Notes under the pieces: model-generated
Told to the model about the DNA's origin: nothing
Seen by the model: the letters and a program-made list of their open reading frames with translations, nothing else
Database searches by the model: none
Source: Mycolicibacterium aubagnense
GTDB lineage: Bacteria; Actinomycetota; Actinomycetes; Mycobacteriales; Mycobacteriaceae
Direction: 5' to 3'
DNA length: 64,000 bases
Assembly (NCBI RefSeq): GCF_010730955.1
Contig: NZ_AP022577.1
Coordinates: 1,302,001-1,366,000 of the forward strand
In this document: positions 52,641 through 61,150 of the stretch, piece after piece
How the letters are laid out: each line of letters opens with the position of its first letter
How positions within the stretch are numbered: position 1 is the first letter of the stretch
Translations under genes and position numbers: made by a program

Positions 52641-53896
52641 ACCCCCGCCGGGGTGCGCCGGGCCTGGTATTCCTCAACCCAGTCGACCGATACCTTGTGC
52701 AGATGGCGCACCAGGATCTCCTGGTCCGACAGCGGGTAGTCGTCGACGACGTCGTACTCGAGTGCCGCCTGGGTCCCGCCGAGCATGCCGGCGTCCTGGA
52801 GAGCGAACTCCTTGAGCACCACCGAGGCGACCTCGTGCTCGATGCGCTCCCGTATGGTGCGCGCCGGGTGAAACGCGTTGTACGCCTCGAACTTATGGGT
52901 GTTGTGCGACGTCGGCCAGTAGCGGTACAGCAGATACCAGCCGTGGTAGATCAAGATCTCCAGGTTGGGGAAGATCTGGAAGTTCGTGATGCCCCACGGT
53001 TCGATGCCGCCCGGATTCAAGCCGGCCGAGAAGCGGGTCTCCGGGGTCCGCCAGGGCCCCACCAGGCCGCTGCGCGTCACCCTTTCGACCGGGTACATGT
53101 AGTCGGGGTCGAGCTTCCAGCGGCGGGTACCCGCTGTCGACACCAATCGGTGTGGTCCGTCGATCTGGAAGTGCCCGCATTCGAAGGTGGCGTTGGGTTG
53201 ACGCACCGCGCTGGGCACCTGCTGGGAGTGCAGCGACGGCACATGGTAGTACTCCTGGAACGCGTCGGCGAAGATCTTCCAATTGCTGTTGTTCTCCGCC
53301 GCGAAGTCGTAACGCTCGGTCATCAACCCGAACGGGTAGTCGTCGAGCGCGGTGATCATCGGGCCGAGGAACTCCCGCAGGCTCCACTGGGGCTCGGGAT
53401 CGAAGTTGATGAAGATGAAGCCGTTCCATACCTCGCAGTGCACGGGCTTCAACCCGTACCGGGAGCTGTCCAGCCCGAAGAACTCCCCTTCCTGCTGCAC
53501 GAACGTCAGGTCGCCTTTGAGATCGTAGCGCCAGCCGTGGTACTTGCAGGTGAACTGCCGACAGCCGCCTTTGGTCTCTTCGTTGGGAAAGTCGTTCCAC
53601 ACCAGCTTGTTTCCGCGGTGCCGGCAGATGTTGTGGAAGGCGCGGATCTGTTCGTCGCGACCCTTCACCACGATCACCGAGGTCCTGGCGGCGTCGATCT
53701 CCTTGGTGAAGTAGCTGCCGACGCGCGGCACCTCCTCGATCCGCCCGACGTTGAGCCACGCCCGTTTGAAGACCGCCTCACGTTCGAGTTCGTAGAATTC
53801 CGGTGAGATCGAGTCGCGGAAGGAAATCGGCCCCGTGCCGAGTTCGGGGTAGTGCTCAGTCCAGCTGCCTTCAGCCGGCTTGGGCCACTTGGCCAT
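52637..53896 (-). CDS. Rieske non-heme iron oxygenase, copy A
   Basis: 419-residue oxygenase alpha subunit. Rieske ligands are C91-x-H93 and C117-x2-H120 with 23 residues between; the mononuclear iron site is EYYHVPSLH (H218, H223). It is collinear with the oxygenase at 57938-59203, with identical motif positions. GAGGAGGAG precedes ATG 53896. The operon (FNR reductase, SDR, Rieske, small protein, TauD) would give a complete electron chain from NAD(P)H to substrate. Oxygenases of this single-subunit type act on steroids, phthalates or similar rings; substrate unknown. Confidence 0.92.
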   Translation of the reverse strand: MAKWPKPAEGSWTEHYPELGTGPISFRDSISPEFYELEREAVFKRAWLNVGRIEEVPRVGSYFTKEIDAARTSVIVVKGRDEQIRAFHNICRHRGNKLVWNDFPNEETKGGCRQFTCKYHGWRYDLKGDLTFVQQEGEFFGLDSSRYGLKPVHCEVWNGFIFINFDPEPQWSLREFLGPMITALDDYPFGLMTERYDFAAENNSNWKIFADAFQEYYHVPSLHSQQVPSAVRQPNATFECGHFQIDGPHRLVSTAGTRRWKLDPDYMYPVERVTRSGLVGPWRTPETRFSAGLNPGGIEPWGITNFQIFPNLEILIYHGWYLLYRYWPTSHNTHKFEAYNAFHPARTIRERIEHEVASVVLKEFALQDAGMLGGTQAALEYDVVDDYPLSDQEILVRHLHKVSVDWVEEYQARRTPAGV

Positions 53897-53935
53897 GAAC
53901 TCCTCCTCGAAGTGGTTGTGTCACATCGTTTTCCG

Positions 53936-54679
53936 TCACATCACAGCCCCGCCGTTGACACCGAGGGTCTGCCCGGTGATGAAGCCGGCCTCCGGCGAGC
54001 ACAGGAAGCCGACCGCGGCGGCGATGTCGTCACCGGTGCCGAGGTGGCCCACCGGGATGCTCGCCGCCATCTGCTCGTTGGGCGGCAGGTTGCCCGCCGC
54101 CTGCGACTGGTGCTGCATCGGCGTCTCGATGCCCGAAGGCGGCACGTTGTTCACGGTGATTCCGGACGGACCGTATTCGCGGGCGAGCGATTTCGTCAGC
54201 GACAGCAGCGCGCCCTTGGACGCGGCATAGTGCGCCATGCCAGGCGACCCGCGCTGCGCGCTGGACGAGGAGATCATCACGATGCGCCCCCACCCGGCGG
54301 CCAGCATGTCGGGCACCGCGACCTGACAACAGTGGAACGTACCGGTCAGATTGACGTCGATGAGCCGCTGCCACGAATCGACGGTGATGTCGGTGAACGC
54401 CGCGAAATCAACCACGCCGGCGCTGGTGACCAGGATGTGCACGGGTCCGAACTCGCTACGCACCTTGGCGAAGGCTTCTTCCACCGACGCGCGGTCGCCG
54501 ACATCGACGGCGATCCCGAGCGCCTCCACCCCGTCGGCGCGCAGGTCTTCGGCGACTCGCTGCGCCGCTCCACTGTTCAGGTCGAGGACGGCCACCTTGT
54601 GTCCCCGCCGCCCCAGTTCGTGACAGGTCGCCTCACCCATGCCCGATGCGCCACCGGTCACCACTGCCACGCGTGTCAT
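53936..54679 (-). CDS. SDR family oxidoreductase
   Basis: 247-residue classical SDR: TGGASGMG near 10, SAG near 88, catalytic YAASK after SSSSAQRGSPG, and a C-terminal ITGQTLGVNGG. Very like the SDR at 30205. ATG 54679 is favoured by AGGAG 5 bases upstream; a GTG two codons earlier is possible. It lies between the reductase and the Rieske gene, so it may oxidise a hydroxylated product. Confidence 0.9.
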   Translation of the reverse strand: MTRVAVVTGGASGMGEATCHELGRRGHKVAVLDLNSGAAQRVAEDLRADGVEALGIAVDVGDRASVEEAFAKVRSEFGPVHILVTSAGVVDFAAFTDITVDSWQRLIDVNLTGTFHCCQVAVPDMLAAGWGRIVMISSSSAQRGSPGMAHYAASKGALLSLTKSLAREYGPSGITVNNVPPSGIETPMQHQSQAAGNLPPNEQMAASIPVGHLGTGDDIAAAVGFLCSPEAGFITGQTLGVNGGAVM

Positions 54680-54687
54680 GTGCACTC

Positions 54688-55704
54688 CTACTCGTAAACC
54701 ACTCGGACGGTCTTGCTGGTCGGCAGCGACTGACAGGTCAGCACCCAGCCGTCGGCGACCTCGTCATCGTCAAGGGCGTCGTTGTTGAGCATGCGTGCGC
54801 TGCCTTCGACGATGCGGGCCATACACGTTCCGCAGGAACCGGTTTCACACGAGGAGGGCGCCCGCAGCCCGGCAATGCGCGCCGTCTGCAGCAGCGTGTT
54901 GCCCGCCCGGTACTCCACGGTCGTCTTGCGGCGGTCGAGTTCGATCGTGACTTCCTCGGTGTCCGACGCAGCCGCATCAGCGGCAGTGACCGCGACGATC
55001 TGAAAGCGCTCCAGGTGAATTCGGCTGCGCGGCGTGCCAGTCTGCATGACGGCGGATTCCACCGCGTCCATGAACGGCCCCGGCCCGCAGATGTAGAACT
55101 CGGCATCGCCGGCATCGGCGATGAAGGACGCGATGGCCTCCGGCTGCACGATGCCATCGACGTCGTCGAGGTGGTGACGCACCGTCAGGCGGTCGGGATG
55201 CGACTGCACCAGTGCACCAAGGGAATCGGCGAAGATCACCGAGTCACGACTGCGGTTGGCGTAGAACAACCGGATGCGGCGCGAGGTCCCCGCCAGCGCG
55301 GCGCCGATCAGTGAGTGGATCGGCGTGATCCCGCTGCCACCGGCGAAGGCGACGATGTCGCGCTCCCCCTCTCTCAGGACGAACCGCCCTTCCGGCGGGG
55401 CGGCATCGATGTGATCGCCCGCCGCGGCGGTGTCGTTCAGCCAGTTCGAGACGAGGCCGCCCCCGTCCCGCTTGACGGTGATCTGCAAGTCGTCGCCGTT
55501 GTGTGGCGACGACGACATCGAGTAGCACCGCCGGTGCTGGTCCCCGGCCAGGTGCACCCGCAGGGTCAGGAATTGCCCTGCCTGGTAACGGAATCGGGGC
55601 GCGCAGTCCTCCGGGATGTCGAGAACCAGCGACACCGCGTCGCCGGTTTCCCGCACCACCCGCTTGATGCGCAGTGACGCGAAGTCGTCCACAAGATCAG
55701 CCAT
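54688..55704 (-). CDS. FNR-type reductase with C-terminal [2Fe-2S] (KshB/HmpX-like)
   Basis: 338-residue electron-transfer protein. The FAD motif is RCYSMSS (59-65), the NAD(P) motif is AGGSGITP (121-128), and the C-terminal plant-type [2Fe-2S] ligands are C286, C291, C294 and C324. This domain order (FAD, NAD, 2Fe-2S) matches oxygenase reductases such as KshB and PaaE. It is the first gene of the operon containing Rieske copy A and probably serves it, and perhaps the other Rieske enzymes too. Two MarR-type palindromes lie 12-47 bases upstream. Confidence 0.93.
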   Translation of the reverse strand: MADLVDDFASLRIKRVVRETGDAVSLVLDIPEDCAPRFRYQAGQFLTLRVHLAGDQHRRCYSMSSSPHNGDDLQITVKRDGGGLVSNWLNDTAAAGDHIDAAPPEGRFVLREGERDIVAFAGGSGITPIHSLIGAALAGTSRRIRLFYANRSRDSVIFADSLGALVQSHPDRLTVRHHLDDVDGIVQPEAIASFIADAGDAEFYICGPGPFMDAVESAVMQTGTPRSRIHLERFQIVAVTAADAAASDTEEVTIELDRRKTTVEYRAGNTLLQTARIAGLRAPSSCETGSCGTCMARIVEGSARMLNNDALDDDEVADGWVLTCQSLPTSKTVRVVYE

Positions 55705-55715
55705 CTCGTCGAGAG

Positions 55716-55751
55716 TATCAAGTACTTGTTATTGATATCAAGCACTTGATA
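55716..55751. promoter_or_regulatory. Two tandem MarR-type operators
   Basis: TATCAAG-TA-CTTGTTA (55716-55731, one mismatch in the palindrome) and TATCAAG-CA-CTTGATA (55736-55751, perfect). Centres are 20 bases apart, two helical turns. They stand between marR and the reductase start. Confidence 0.8.
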
Positions 55752-55759
55752 CTGACTTG

Positions 55760-55794
55760 TTGGGTTGGTCCACGTTTATTGGGTTGGCCCACGT
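55760..55794. repeat. 16-base direct repeats upstream of the reductase gene
   Basis: TTGGGTTGGTCCACGT (55760-55775) and TTGGGTTGGCCCACGT (55779-55794), 15 of 16 identical, period 19 bases, next to the MarR-type operators. They may bind a second factor. Confidence 0.5.
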
Positions 55795-55885
55795 CGTTGA
55801 CCCTGTATTCAGGGCGCAAAAGTGCGAGTGGTGCGCACCGAGATGTGAGGGTGAACGCGACGGGCAGTCGATTGCGCGGTAGCGC

Positions 55886-56338
55886 TCAGTCGCCCACGTG
55901 ATCGTCGATCAGCTTGTGCCCGGTGCCCTGCTCGACGACGCGCGTGAGCAGCCGCTTCAGGGTCTCCTGCTCGTCGGCGGTGAGCACGCCGAACACCGCT
56001 TCGTGCGCCTGCACCGCGTCGCTGACGACCGCGGCGGCGGTCTTGCGCCCCTGATCGGTCAGGAAGGCCTGCAAGATGCGGGCATGTTGGGGATCGGCCT
56101 TGCGCTCCACGAGTCCACGGTCTTCGAGTGCCTTCAGCGCCAACTGCACGCCCTGCGGCGTGATGAGCAAACGGCGCGCCAGGTCCGCGCCGGACAGCCC
56201 CGGCTCGTTGGCGAGTTGGCGCAGGACACCGATCTGGGCAGTGCTGACCCCGTGACTACTGACGGCTTCGTTCACCGACGTCAGCGAGAAGTAGAAGGCC
56301 TGCTTGAGGTACCAGAGGAGGTTTTGGTCCAAGTCCAC
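55886..56338 (-). CDS. MarR family transcriptional regulator
   Basis: 150-residue winged-helix regulator: a dimerisation helix, then GVSTAQIGVLRQLANEPGLS, then ADLARRLLITPQGVQLALKA (recognition region) and wing LEDRGLVERKADPQHAR. GTG 56338 has GGAGG 7 bases upstream and shares a base with the amidohydrolase stop. It is last in the operon led by Rieske copy B, and the palindromes TATCAAG-N2-CTTGATA occur before both Rieske operons; it is the likely repressor of both (inference). Confidence 0.92.
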   Translation of the reverse strand: MDLDQNLLWYLKQAFYFSLTSVNEAVSSHGVSTAQIGVLRQLANEPGLSGADLARRLLITPQGVQLALKALEDRGLVERKADPQHARILQAFLTDQGRKTAAAVVSDAVQAHEAVFGVLTADEQETLKRLLTRVVEQGTGHKLIDDHVGD

Positions 56339-57609
56339 TACGCACCTCCGTCCACCTGCTTGTAGATTTGCCCGTCTTTCATCACGAAGCGCACGTCCAG
56401 CGTACTGGCGATATTGCGGGAGACGTCGCCGGGGACGGCCACGATATCCGCGCGGTAGCCGGCGGCCAGACGTCCGAGTTCGTCGTCGGCGTCAATGAGC
56501 TCGGCGCTGGTCACCGTGGCCGCGCGGATGGCCTGCATCGGCGTCATGCCGCGGTCGACGAGCGCGCACAACTCCTTCGCGTTCTGCCCGTGTGGAACGG
56601 CCGGCGCATCGGTTCCGCAGGCGATGCGTACGCCGGCGGCGATGGCCTTCGGCAGCATCGCCTGCGCCTGCGGAAACACCACCTCGGCCTTTCTGCGCAG
56701 CTCGGGCGCGATGCGGTCGACGGCCATGGCCTCGGTGAGGTAGGTGGTCGAAACCAGGAACGTGCCGGTGTCGGCCATCAATTGGATGGTGTCGTCGGTC
56801 GCCAGGAAGCCGTGCTCGATGCAGTCGATGCCGGCGCGGATGCAGGCCCGAATCGCAGTGTCCCCCACCGCGTGTGCAGCCACGCGCACTCCCGCGCGGT
56901 GCGCCTCGTCGGCGATCGCGGCGAACTCGTCGTCGGAATACTGCTGCGCACCCGGAGCGGTGCTGTGTGACATCACGCCACCCGAGGCGGACACCTTGAT
57001 CAGCTTGGCGCCGTGCCGAACCTGGTAGCGCACGCAGGCCCGGACCTCATCGACGCCGTTGGCGATGCCCTCCCCGACCGACAGCGGCATGATGCCCGGC
57101 GCCAGGCGCTGGAACACCGTCGGGTCGAGGTGGCCACCGTACGGCGTCACCGCGTGTCCGGCCGGATAGATGCGAGGGCCGACATGCCAGCCCTGGTCGA
57201 TGGCCCGCATGAGGGCGACATCCAGCAGGTAGCCACCAGTCTTGACCATCAACCCGAGGTTGCGCACGGTGGTGAAACCGGCGTCCAGCGTGGCGCGGGC
57301 ATTGACGGCGCCGCGCAGCGTCCGGTATGCCGGATCATCCTGCACGCCGTGCATCGGGCTCGGCAGCCCTTCCGGCCCTCCGGGGCCACCGATCAGCAGG
57401 TTGAGCTCCATGTCCATCAGGCCCGGCAGCAACGTCACGTCACCGAGATCGATGACGACGGCCGAATCCGGCAATGGCTCAACAGGATTGACGGCCTTGA
57501 TGCGGTTGCCCTCGACCACGATGACGGCCGGTGACCGCACCTCGCCGCTGTCGACGTCGGCCCACCGGGCAGCCCGCAGCACAGTCAGCTCTGCCACTGG
57601 CGCCGTCAT
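56338..57609 (-). CDS. Imidazolonepropionase-like amidohydrolase lacking HxH
   Basis: 423-residue amidohydrolase of the urease/imidazolonepropionase-like superfamily. The carboxylated lysine (K205 in KLIKVSASGG), H246 (AAHAVG), H266 (IEHG) and D334 (GTDAP) are present, but the first motif DxHxH reads DMELN (E68, N70). Loss of both N-terminal histidines should change or abolish the binuclear metal site. ATG 57609 overlaps the small gene by 4 bases. It lies in the Rieske copy B operon; possibly a hydrolase or lactonase with one metal, or a non-catalytic protein. Confidence 0.85.
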   Translation of the reverse strand: MTAPVAELTVLRAARWADVDSGEVRSPAVIVVEGNRIKAVNPVEPLPDSAVVIDLGDVTLLPGLMDMELNLLIGGPGGPEGLPSPMHGVQDDPAYRTLRGAVNARATLDAGFTTVRNLGLMVKTGGYLLDVALMRAIDQGWHVGPRIYPAGHAVTPYGGHLDPTVFQRLAPGIMPLSVGEGIANGVDEVRACVRYQVRHGAKLIKVSASGGVMSHSTAPGAQQYSDDEFAAIADEAHRAGVRVAAHAVGDTAIRACIRAGIDCIEHGFLATDDTIQLMADTGTFLVSTTYLTEAMAVDRIAPELRRKAEVVFPQAQAMLPKAIAAGVRIACGTDAPAVPHGQNAKELCALVDRGMTPMQAIRAATVTSAELIDADDELGRLAAGYRADIVAVPGDVSRNIASTLDVRFVMKDGQIYKQVDGGA

Positions 57610-57935
57610 GGGATCGGTTCGTAGACGCAGTCGAGCTTCGTGGCCCCGGAGTCGGGAACGCGGGGCTGTTTCCAGCACTCGACGGGGAACGACACCATGA
57701 TCATGGAGTAGAGCAGGTGCATGAGGTTCAGGACGTCCTCGGGCATGTCGTCGAGGCTGAACTTGTCACAGAACGCGATGGCATCTTCTGCTCGTGGGGT
57801 GATCGCGTCGTAGAACGCCTGCATCTGCGCCATGGAGCTGTCCAACCGCTTGGCGTAGCGCTGGGCCTCGGTCGGCAGGCACCACTCGGAAAATGGCTCC
57901 AGGTCGGCAAATTCGGCCGGCAGATTCACCGTCAT
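57606..57935 (-). CDS. Small Rieske-associated protein, copy B
   Basis: 109-residue relative of the protein at 52299-52640, about 45-50% identical by eye across the middle (FYDAITPRAEDAIAFCDK and LNLMHLLYSMIMVS here). The start is 2 bases after the Rieske stop; the end overlaps the amidohydrolase by 4 bases. No known domain recognised. Conservation of both sequence and position next to a Rieske oxygenase supports a role with that enzyme. Confidence 0.8.
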   Translation of the reverse strand: MTVNLPAEFADLEPFSEWCLPTEAQRYAKRLDSSMAQMQAFYDAITPRAEDAIAFCDKFSLDDMPEDVLNLMHLLYSMIMVSFPVECWKQPRVPDSGATKLDCVYEPIP

Positions 57936-57937
57936 GG

Positions 57938-59203
57938 TCAGACCCCCGCGGTCTTGCGCTGGTACTCCTCGATCCAGGCGGCGGTTTCGTGGTGCAGGTG
58001 CCGGATCAGTACTTCTTGGTCACACAACAGGAATTCGTTGACGGTGCGGGACTCGACCATGGTCTGGGTGGCCTCCAGCGTGTTGGCGTCCTGCAGGCCG
58101 TACTCCTTGAACGTCACCGCCGCGAGCTCCTGCCCGATGCGTTCGCGGGGACTGCGTGCCTGCGGGAAGTACAGCGTGCATTCGAAGAGATGCGTGTTGT
58201 ACGACGTCGGCCAGTAGTGATAGGTCAGGTACCAGCCCTGCCCCCAGAACAGCACGACGAAGTTCGGGAACAACTGGAACGAATCCAGGCCCCACGGATC
58301 ACATTTCGCCGGATTCAGGCCGGCGGGCAGCTCCCCCAGATCGGGTGAATCCCACGGCCCGAACAACCCGCTCTGGCAGATGTCCTCCATGGGCTTGCGC
58401 ATCTCGGCGCCCATCTCCCAGACGCGGACACCGGAGGTGCTGACCAGCCGGTGCGGCCCGTCGATGCGGTAGTGCGGCGCCTCGAAACCGGCCTGGGCCG
58501 CTGCCTTCGAATAGTTGGTCGGCGACTGGTTCGCATGCAGTACCGGTGCGTGGTAGAACTCCTGGAACGCGTCCATGTAGAGCTTCCAATTCGCTTTGAC
58601 CTCAGAGCGATAGGTGAACTTCGAGGTCAGTTTCTCGAACGGATAGCCCTCCAGACCCAGGATCATGGGGCCGAGAAAATCGCGCAGCGACTGCTCCGGT
58701 TGGGAGGCGAAGTTGACGAAGATGAAGCCCTCCCAGACGTCACAGTGCACGGGCACCAGCCCGTACCGGCCTTTGTCCAGGTCGAAGAACTCACCCTCCT
58801 GCTGCACGAACGTCAGGTTGCCGTCGAGGTCGTACCGCCAGGCGTGGTACTTGCAGGTGAACTGCTTACAGAAGCCCTTGGTCTCCTCCAGCGGCATGTC
58901 GTTCCACACCAGCTTGTTGCCCCGGTGGCGGCAGATGTTGTGAAAGGCCTTCACCTCGCCGGCATTGTTGCGGACCACGATGATCGAGGTGTTCACGACC
59001 TTGAGCTCTTTGGTGAAGTAGCTGCCTTTGCGCGGAAGTTGTTCGACACGACCGACATTCAGCCACGCACGCTTGAACACCGCCTTGCGTTCGATCTCGT
59101 ACTGCTCGGGACTGATGGAGTCCTCGTACGACACCGGTTCGGTGCCCAGTCGCGGATAGTGTTCAGTCCAACTGCCTTCGGGCGGTTTGGGGAACCGGGC
59201 CAT
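57938..59203 (-). CDS. Rieske non-heme iron oxygenase, copy B
   Basis: 421-residue oxygenase paralogous to 52637-53896. Rieske ligands are C91-x-H93 and C117-x2-H120 with a 23-residue spacing; the iron site is EFYHAPVLH (H218, H223). The opening MARFPKPPEGSWTEHYPRLG is nearly the same in copy A. GAGGAGGAG precedes ATG 59203. First gene of a minus-strand operon (Rieske, small protein, amidohydrolase, MarR) with a MarR-type site 57 bases upstream. No own reductase; may share the FNR protein at 54688. Confidence 0.92.
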   Translation of the reverse strand: MARFPKPPEGSWTEHYPRLGTEPVSYEDSISPEQYEIERKAVFKRAWLNVGRVEQLPRKGSYFTKELKVVNTSIIVVRNNAGEVKAFHNICRHRGNKLVWNDMPLEETKGFCKQFTCKYHAWRYDLDGNLTFVQQEGEFFDLDKGRYGLVPVHCDVWEGFIFVNFASQPEQSLRDFLGPMILGLEGYPFEKLTSKFTYRSEVKANWKLYMDAFQEFYHAPVLHANQSPTNYSKAAAQAGFEAPHYRIDGPHRLVSTSGVRVWEMGAEMRKPMEDICQSGLFGPWDSPDLGELPAGLNPAKCDPWGLDSFQLFPNFVVLFWGQGWYLTYHYWPTSYNTHLFECTLYFPQARSPRERIGQELAAVTFKEYGLQDANTLEATQTMVESRTVNEFLLCDQEVLIRHLHHETAAWIEEYQRKTAGV

Positions 59204-59259
59204 GGCGCACTCCTCCTCGACGTGACGACACAGCCGACGGTATCTGCCCGATGCCCCAA

Positions 59260-59275
59260 TGACAAGTAGTTGATA
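59260..59275. promoter_or_regulatory. MarR-type operator upstream of Rieske copy B
   Basis: TGACAAG-TA-GTTGATA, 13 of 16 positions identical to TATCAAG-TA-CTTGATA. It lies 57 bases before the Rieske start. Confidence 0.6.
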
Positions 59276-59296
59276 CTCGACGTCGCCAGCGCCTCG

Positions 59297-59899
59297 TCAG
59301 GCGAACTTGATCGCCGACACGTACATGTCGACGACCGGCCGGAACAGGTCGACGCCGTCGAGCTCGTTGCTCAAGACGATGGCATCGCTGGTGGCGAGGA
59401 GAATCTGGGCGAACGTGACCGCCGGTATCAGCAGCGTCCCGCCCAGGCGGTCGACACCCTCGACGATGAAGCCGGCCAACGCCTCCACCACCTCAGATCG
59501 CCTGGCCGCCACTCGATCTCGCACCTCTGGGTTGCGCAGGAGATAGAGGGTGAACTCGTACCCCAATGCGGCATGCTCGGCACCGCGGCCACGGCTCAGC
59601 TCCAGCCAGCGTTCGGCGATCTCGTCGCGCTCGTGCGCTCCGACACGTTCCGACCTCGACATCACTTCCGCGAATTTGTCGAAGTATTGGCGCCAGTAGC
59701 GGTCGTTGACCGCGAGGAACAGATCTTCCTTGGTGGCGAAGTGCTTGTAAATCGCCCCCTTGGTATAGCCGGCAACCGACGCGATCTCATCGAGAGTTGC
59801 TGGCGTGAAGCCCTTTTCGGCGAAGACGTCCTCAGCTGCATTCAACAGCAGCGAACGCGTGTGTTCCAGTCGCCGCTCCCGCGTCCAACGCTCCACCAT
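59297..59899 (-). CDS. TetR family transcriptional regulator
   Basis: 200-residue TetR-type regulator. The N-terminal DNA-binding segment is SLLLNAAEDVFAEKGFTPAT followed by LDEIASVAGYTKGAIYKHF, and the C-terminal domain is helical. It is divergent from the AveC-like/NorQ/NorD operon with 90 bases between starts, where an AGATAC-N6-GTATCT inverted repeat is found. Probably the local repressor of that operon. Confidence 0.92.
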   Translation of the reverse strand: MVERWTRERRLEHTRSLLLNAAEDVFAEKGFTPATLDEIASVAGYTKGAIYKHFATKEDLFLAVNDRYWRQYFDKFAEVMSRSERVGAHERDEIAERWLELSRGRGAEHAALGYEFTLYLLRNPEVRDRVAARRSEVVEALAGFIVEGVDRLGGTLLIPAVTFAQILLATSDAIVLSNELDGVDLFRPVVDMYVSAIKFA

Positions 59900-59942
59900 G
59901 AAAAAATTCTGCCATAGATTCCCAGATTCCTATTGGAAACTG

Positions 59943-59960
59943 AGATACCAGTGAGTATCT
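59943..59960. promoter_or_regulatory. Inverted repeat in tetR/aveC-like divergent promoter
   Basis: AGATAC-CAGTGA-GTATCT, perfect 6-bp arms, 30 bases before the GTG of the first AveC-like gene. Candidate TetR operator. Confidence 0.5.
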
Positions 59961-59989
59961 TCAAGACAACACGAACTCGAGGAGGCCTC

Positions 59990-61144
59990 GTGAGTGAACT
60001 GCTGAGCAAGAAATCCACTGTCACCGAGTCGCTGGACGGATCCGCGAATCTCGGTGGCAGCCAAGCCCCGTCGGCGCCAGTCAAGATCTGGGCGTTCTTC
60101 GGCGGCGCCCTGCTGCTCTTCCAGATTTATGTCTGGACCCGCTGGGTCACCGGGCCATATTTCGTCCGGGTACCCGGCGGCCCGACCGACCCGCCGACCT
60201 ACATGAAGGTCATGCTCATGGTGAACTGCGCCTTCATGGTGGTGGCATTCCCCACCGCCGTCTGGTGGTTCCTCATCAGGCCCTGGCTGCGCGAGCGGCG
60301 CATCACGCTCGACGGCATGCTGTTCGTCTCGTGCGCCCTGTTCTTCTTCCAGGATCCCCTGCTCAACTACACCAACACCTGGTGCACGTACAACATGTGG
60401 ATCTGGAACATGGGCTCCTGGACGTCGAATATCCCCAGCTGGGTCTCCCCCGAATCGCCGGGACACCAAGTGGGCGAACCGCTTCCCATCAACATGCCCG
60501 GCTACGGCATGGTGCTGGTGACGTTGATGGTCGGCTGTTTCGCGATGCGCAAGATCAAGTCGCGCTGGCCGAACATCAGCAACTTCCGATTGATCTGTGC
60601 GACATACGTTTTCTGCTTCTTCTTCGACTTCGTCATGGAGGGACTGATCCTGGCGCCGATCGGGCTCTTCGTATATCCCGGCGCGATTCGCGCAGTGTCG
60701 ATCAATGCCGGTACCTACTACCAATGGCCGGTATACGAAGGACTCATGTGGGGCGCCGTCATGACAACGCTGTGCTGCCTGCGGTTCTTCACCGATGACC
60801 GCGGTCGCACGGTCGTCGAGCGCGGGCTGGACCACGTTCGCGGCGGGGTGTTCCGGCAGCAGATGGTCCGGTTCCTGGCGATCTTCGCCGCCTGCAGTGC
60901 CGCGTTCTTCTTCCTGTACAACGTGCCCGCCCAGTGGTTCGGCCTGCACTCCGACCCGTGGCCCGAGGACGTGCAGAAGCGGTCGTACTTCAGCCAGAGC
61001 GTCTGCGACGAGAACACTCCGTGCCCGAACCCGGTGCTGCCCATGCCGACCAAGCGCTCCGGATACATCAACGTCGACGGCAAGCTCGTCCTCCCACCGG
61101 GCACAGAGATGCCCAAGGACGCCCCCGTCCAAACCGGGAAGTGA
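59990..61144 (+). CDS. AveC-like (spirocyclase family) membrane protein 1
   Basis: 384-residue integral membrane protein with about seven hydrophobic segments (IWAFFGGALLLFQIYVW first, FLAIFAACSAAFFFLYNV last). It shares the layout of the AveC family, whose Streptomyces member forms the avermectin spiroketal. Conserved strings with the next gene are FFQDPLLNY, GTYYQWP-YEGLMWG, and FTDDRGRT-VERGLD. GTG 59990 with AGGAGG upstream is preferred over the longer frame start. A role in mycobacteria is not established; an intramembrane cyclase, hydroxylase-like or lipid-modifying enzyme is possible. Confidence 0.8.
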   Translation: MSELLSKKSTVTESLDGSANLGGSQAPSAPVKIWAFFGGALLLFQIYVWTRWVTGPYFVRVPGGPTDPPTYMKVMLMVNCAFMVVAFPTAVWWFLIRPWLRERRITLDGMLFVSCALFFFQDPLLNYTNTWCTYNMWIWNMGSWTSNIPSWVSPESPGHQVGEPLPINMPGYGMVLVTLMVGCFAMRKIKSRWPNISNFRLICATYVFCFFFDFVMEGLILAPIGLFVYPGAIRAVSINAGTYYQWPVYEGLMWGAVMTTLCCLRFFTDDRGRTVVERGLDHVRGGVFRQQMVRFLAIFAACSAAFFFLYNVPAQWFGLHSDPWPEDVQKRSYFSQSVCDENTPCPNPVLPMPTKRSGYINVDGKLVLPPGTEMPKDAPVQTGK

Positions 61145-61150
61145 GGCCGC

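Noticed and set aside
55800..55885. Possible dispersed repeat after the MarR operators
   Set aside because: The sequence is suggestive of mycobacterial intergenic repeats, but no second copy is in the window and no clear inverted ends are visible.
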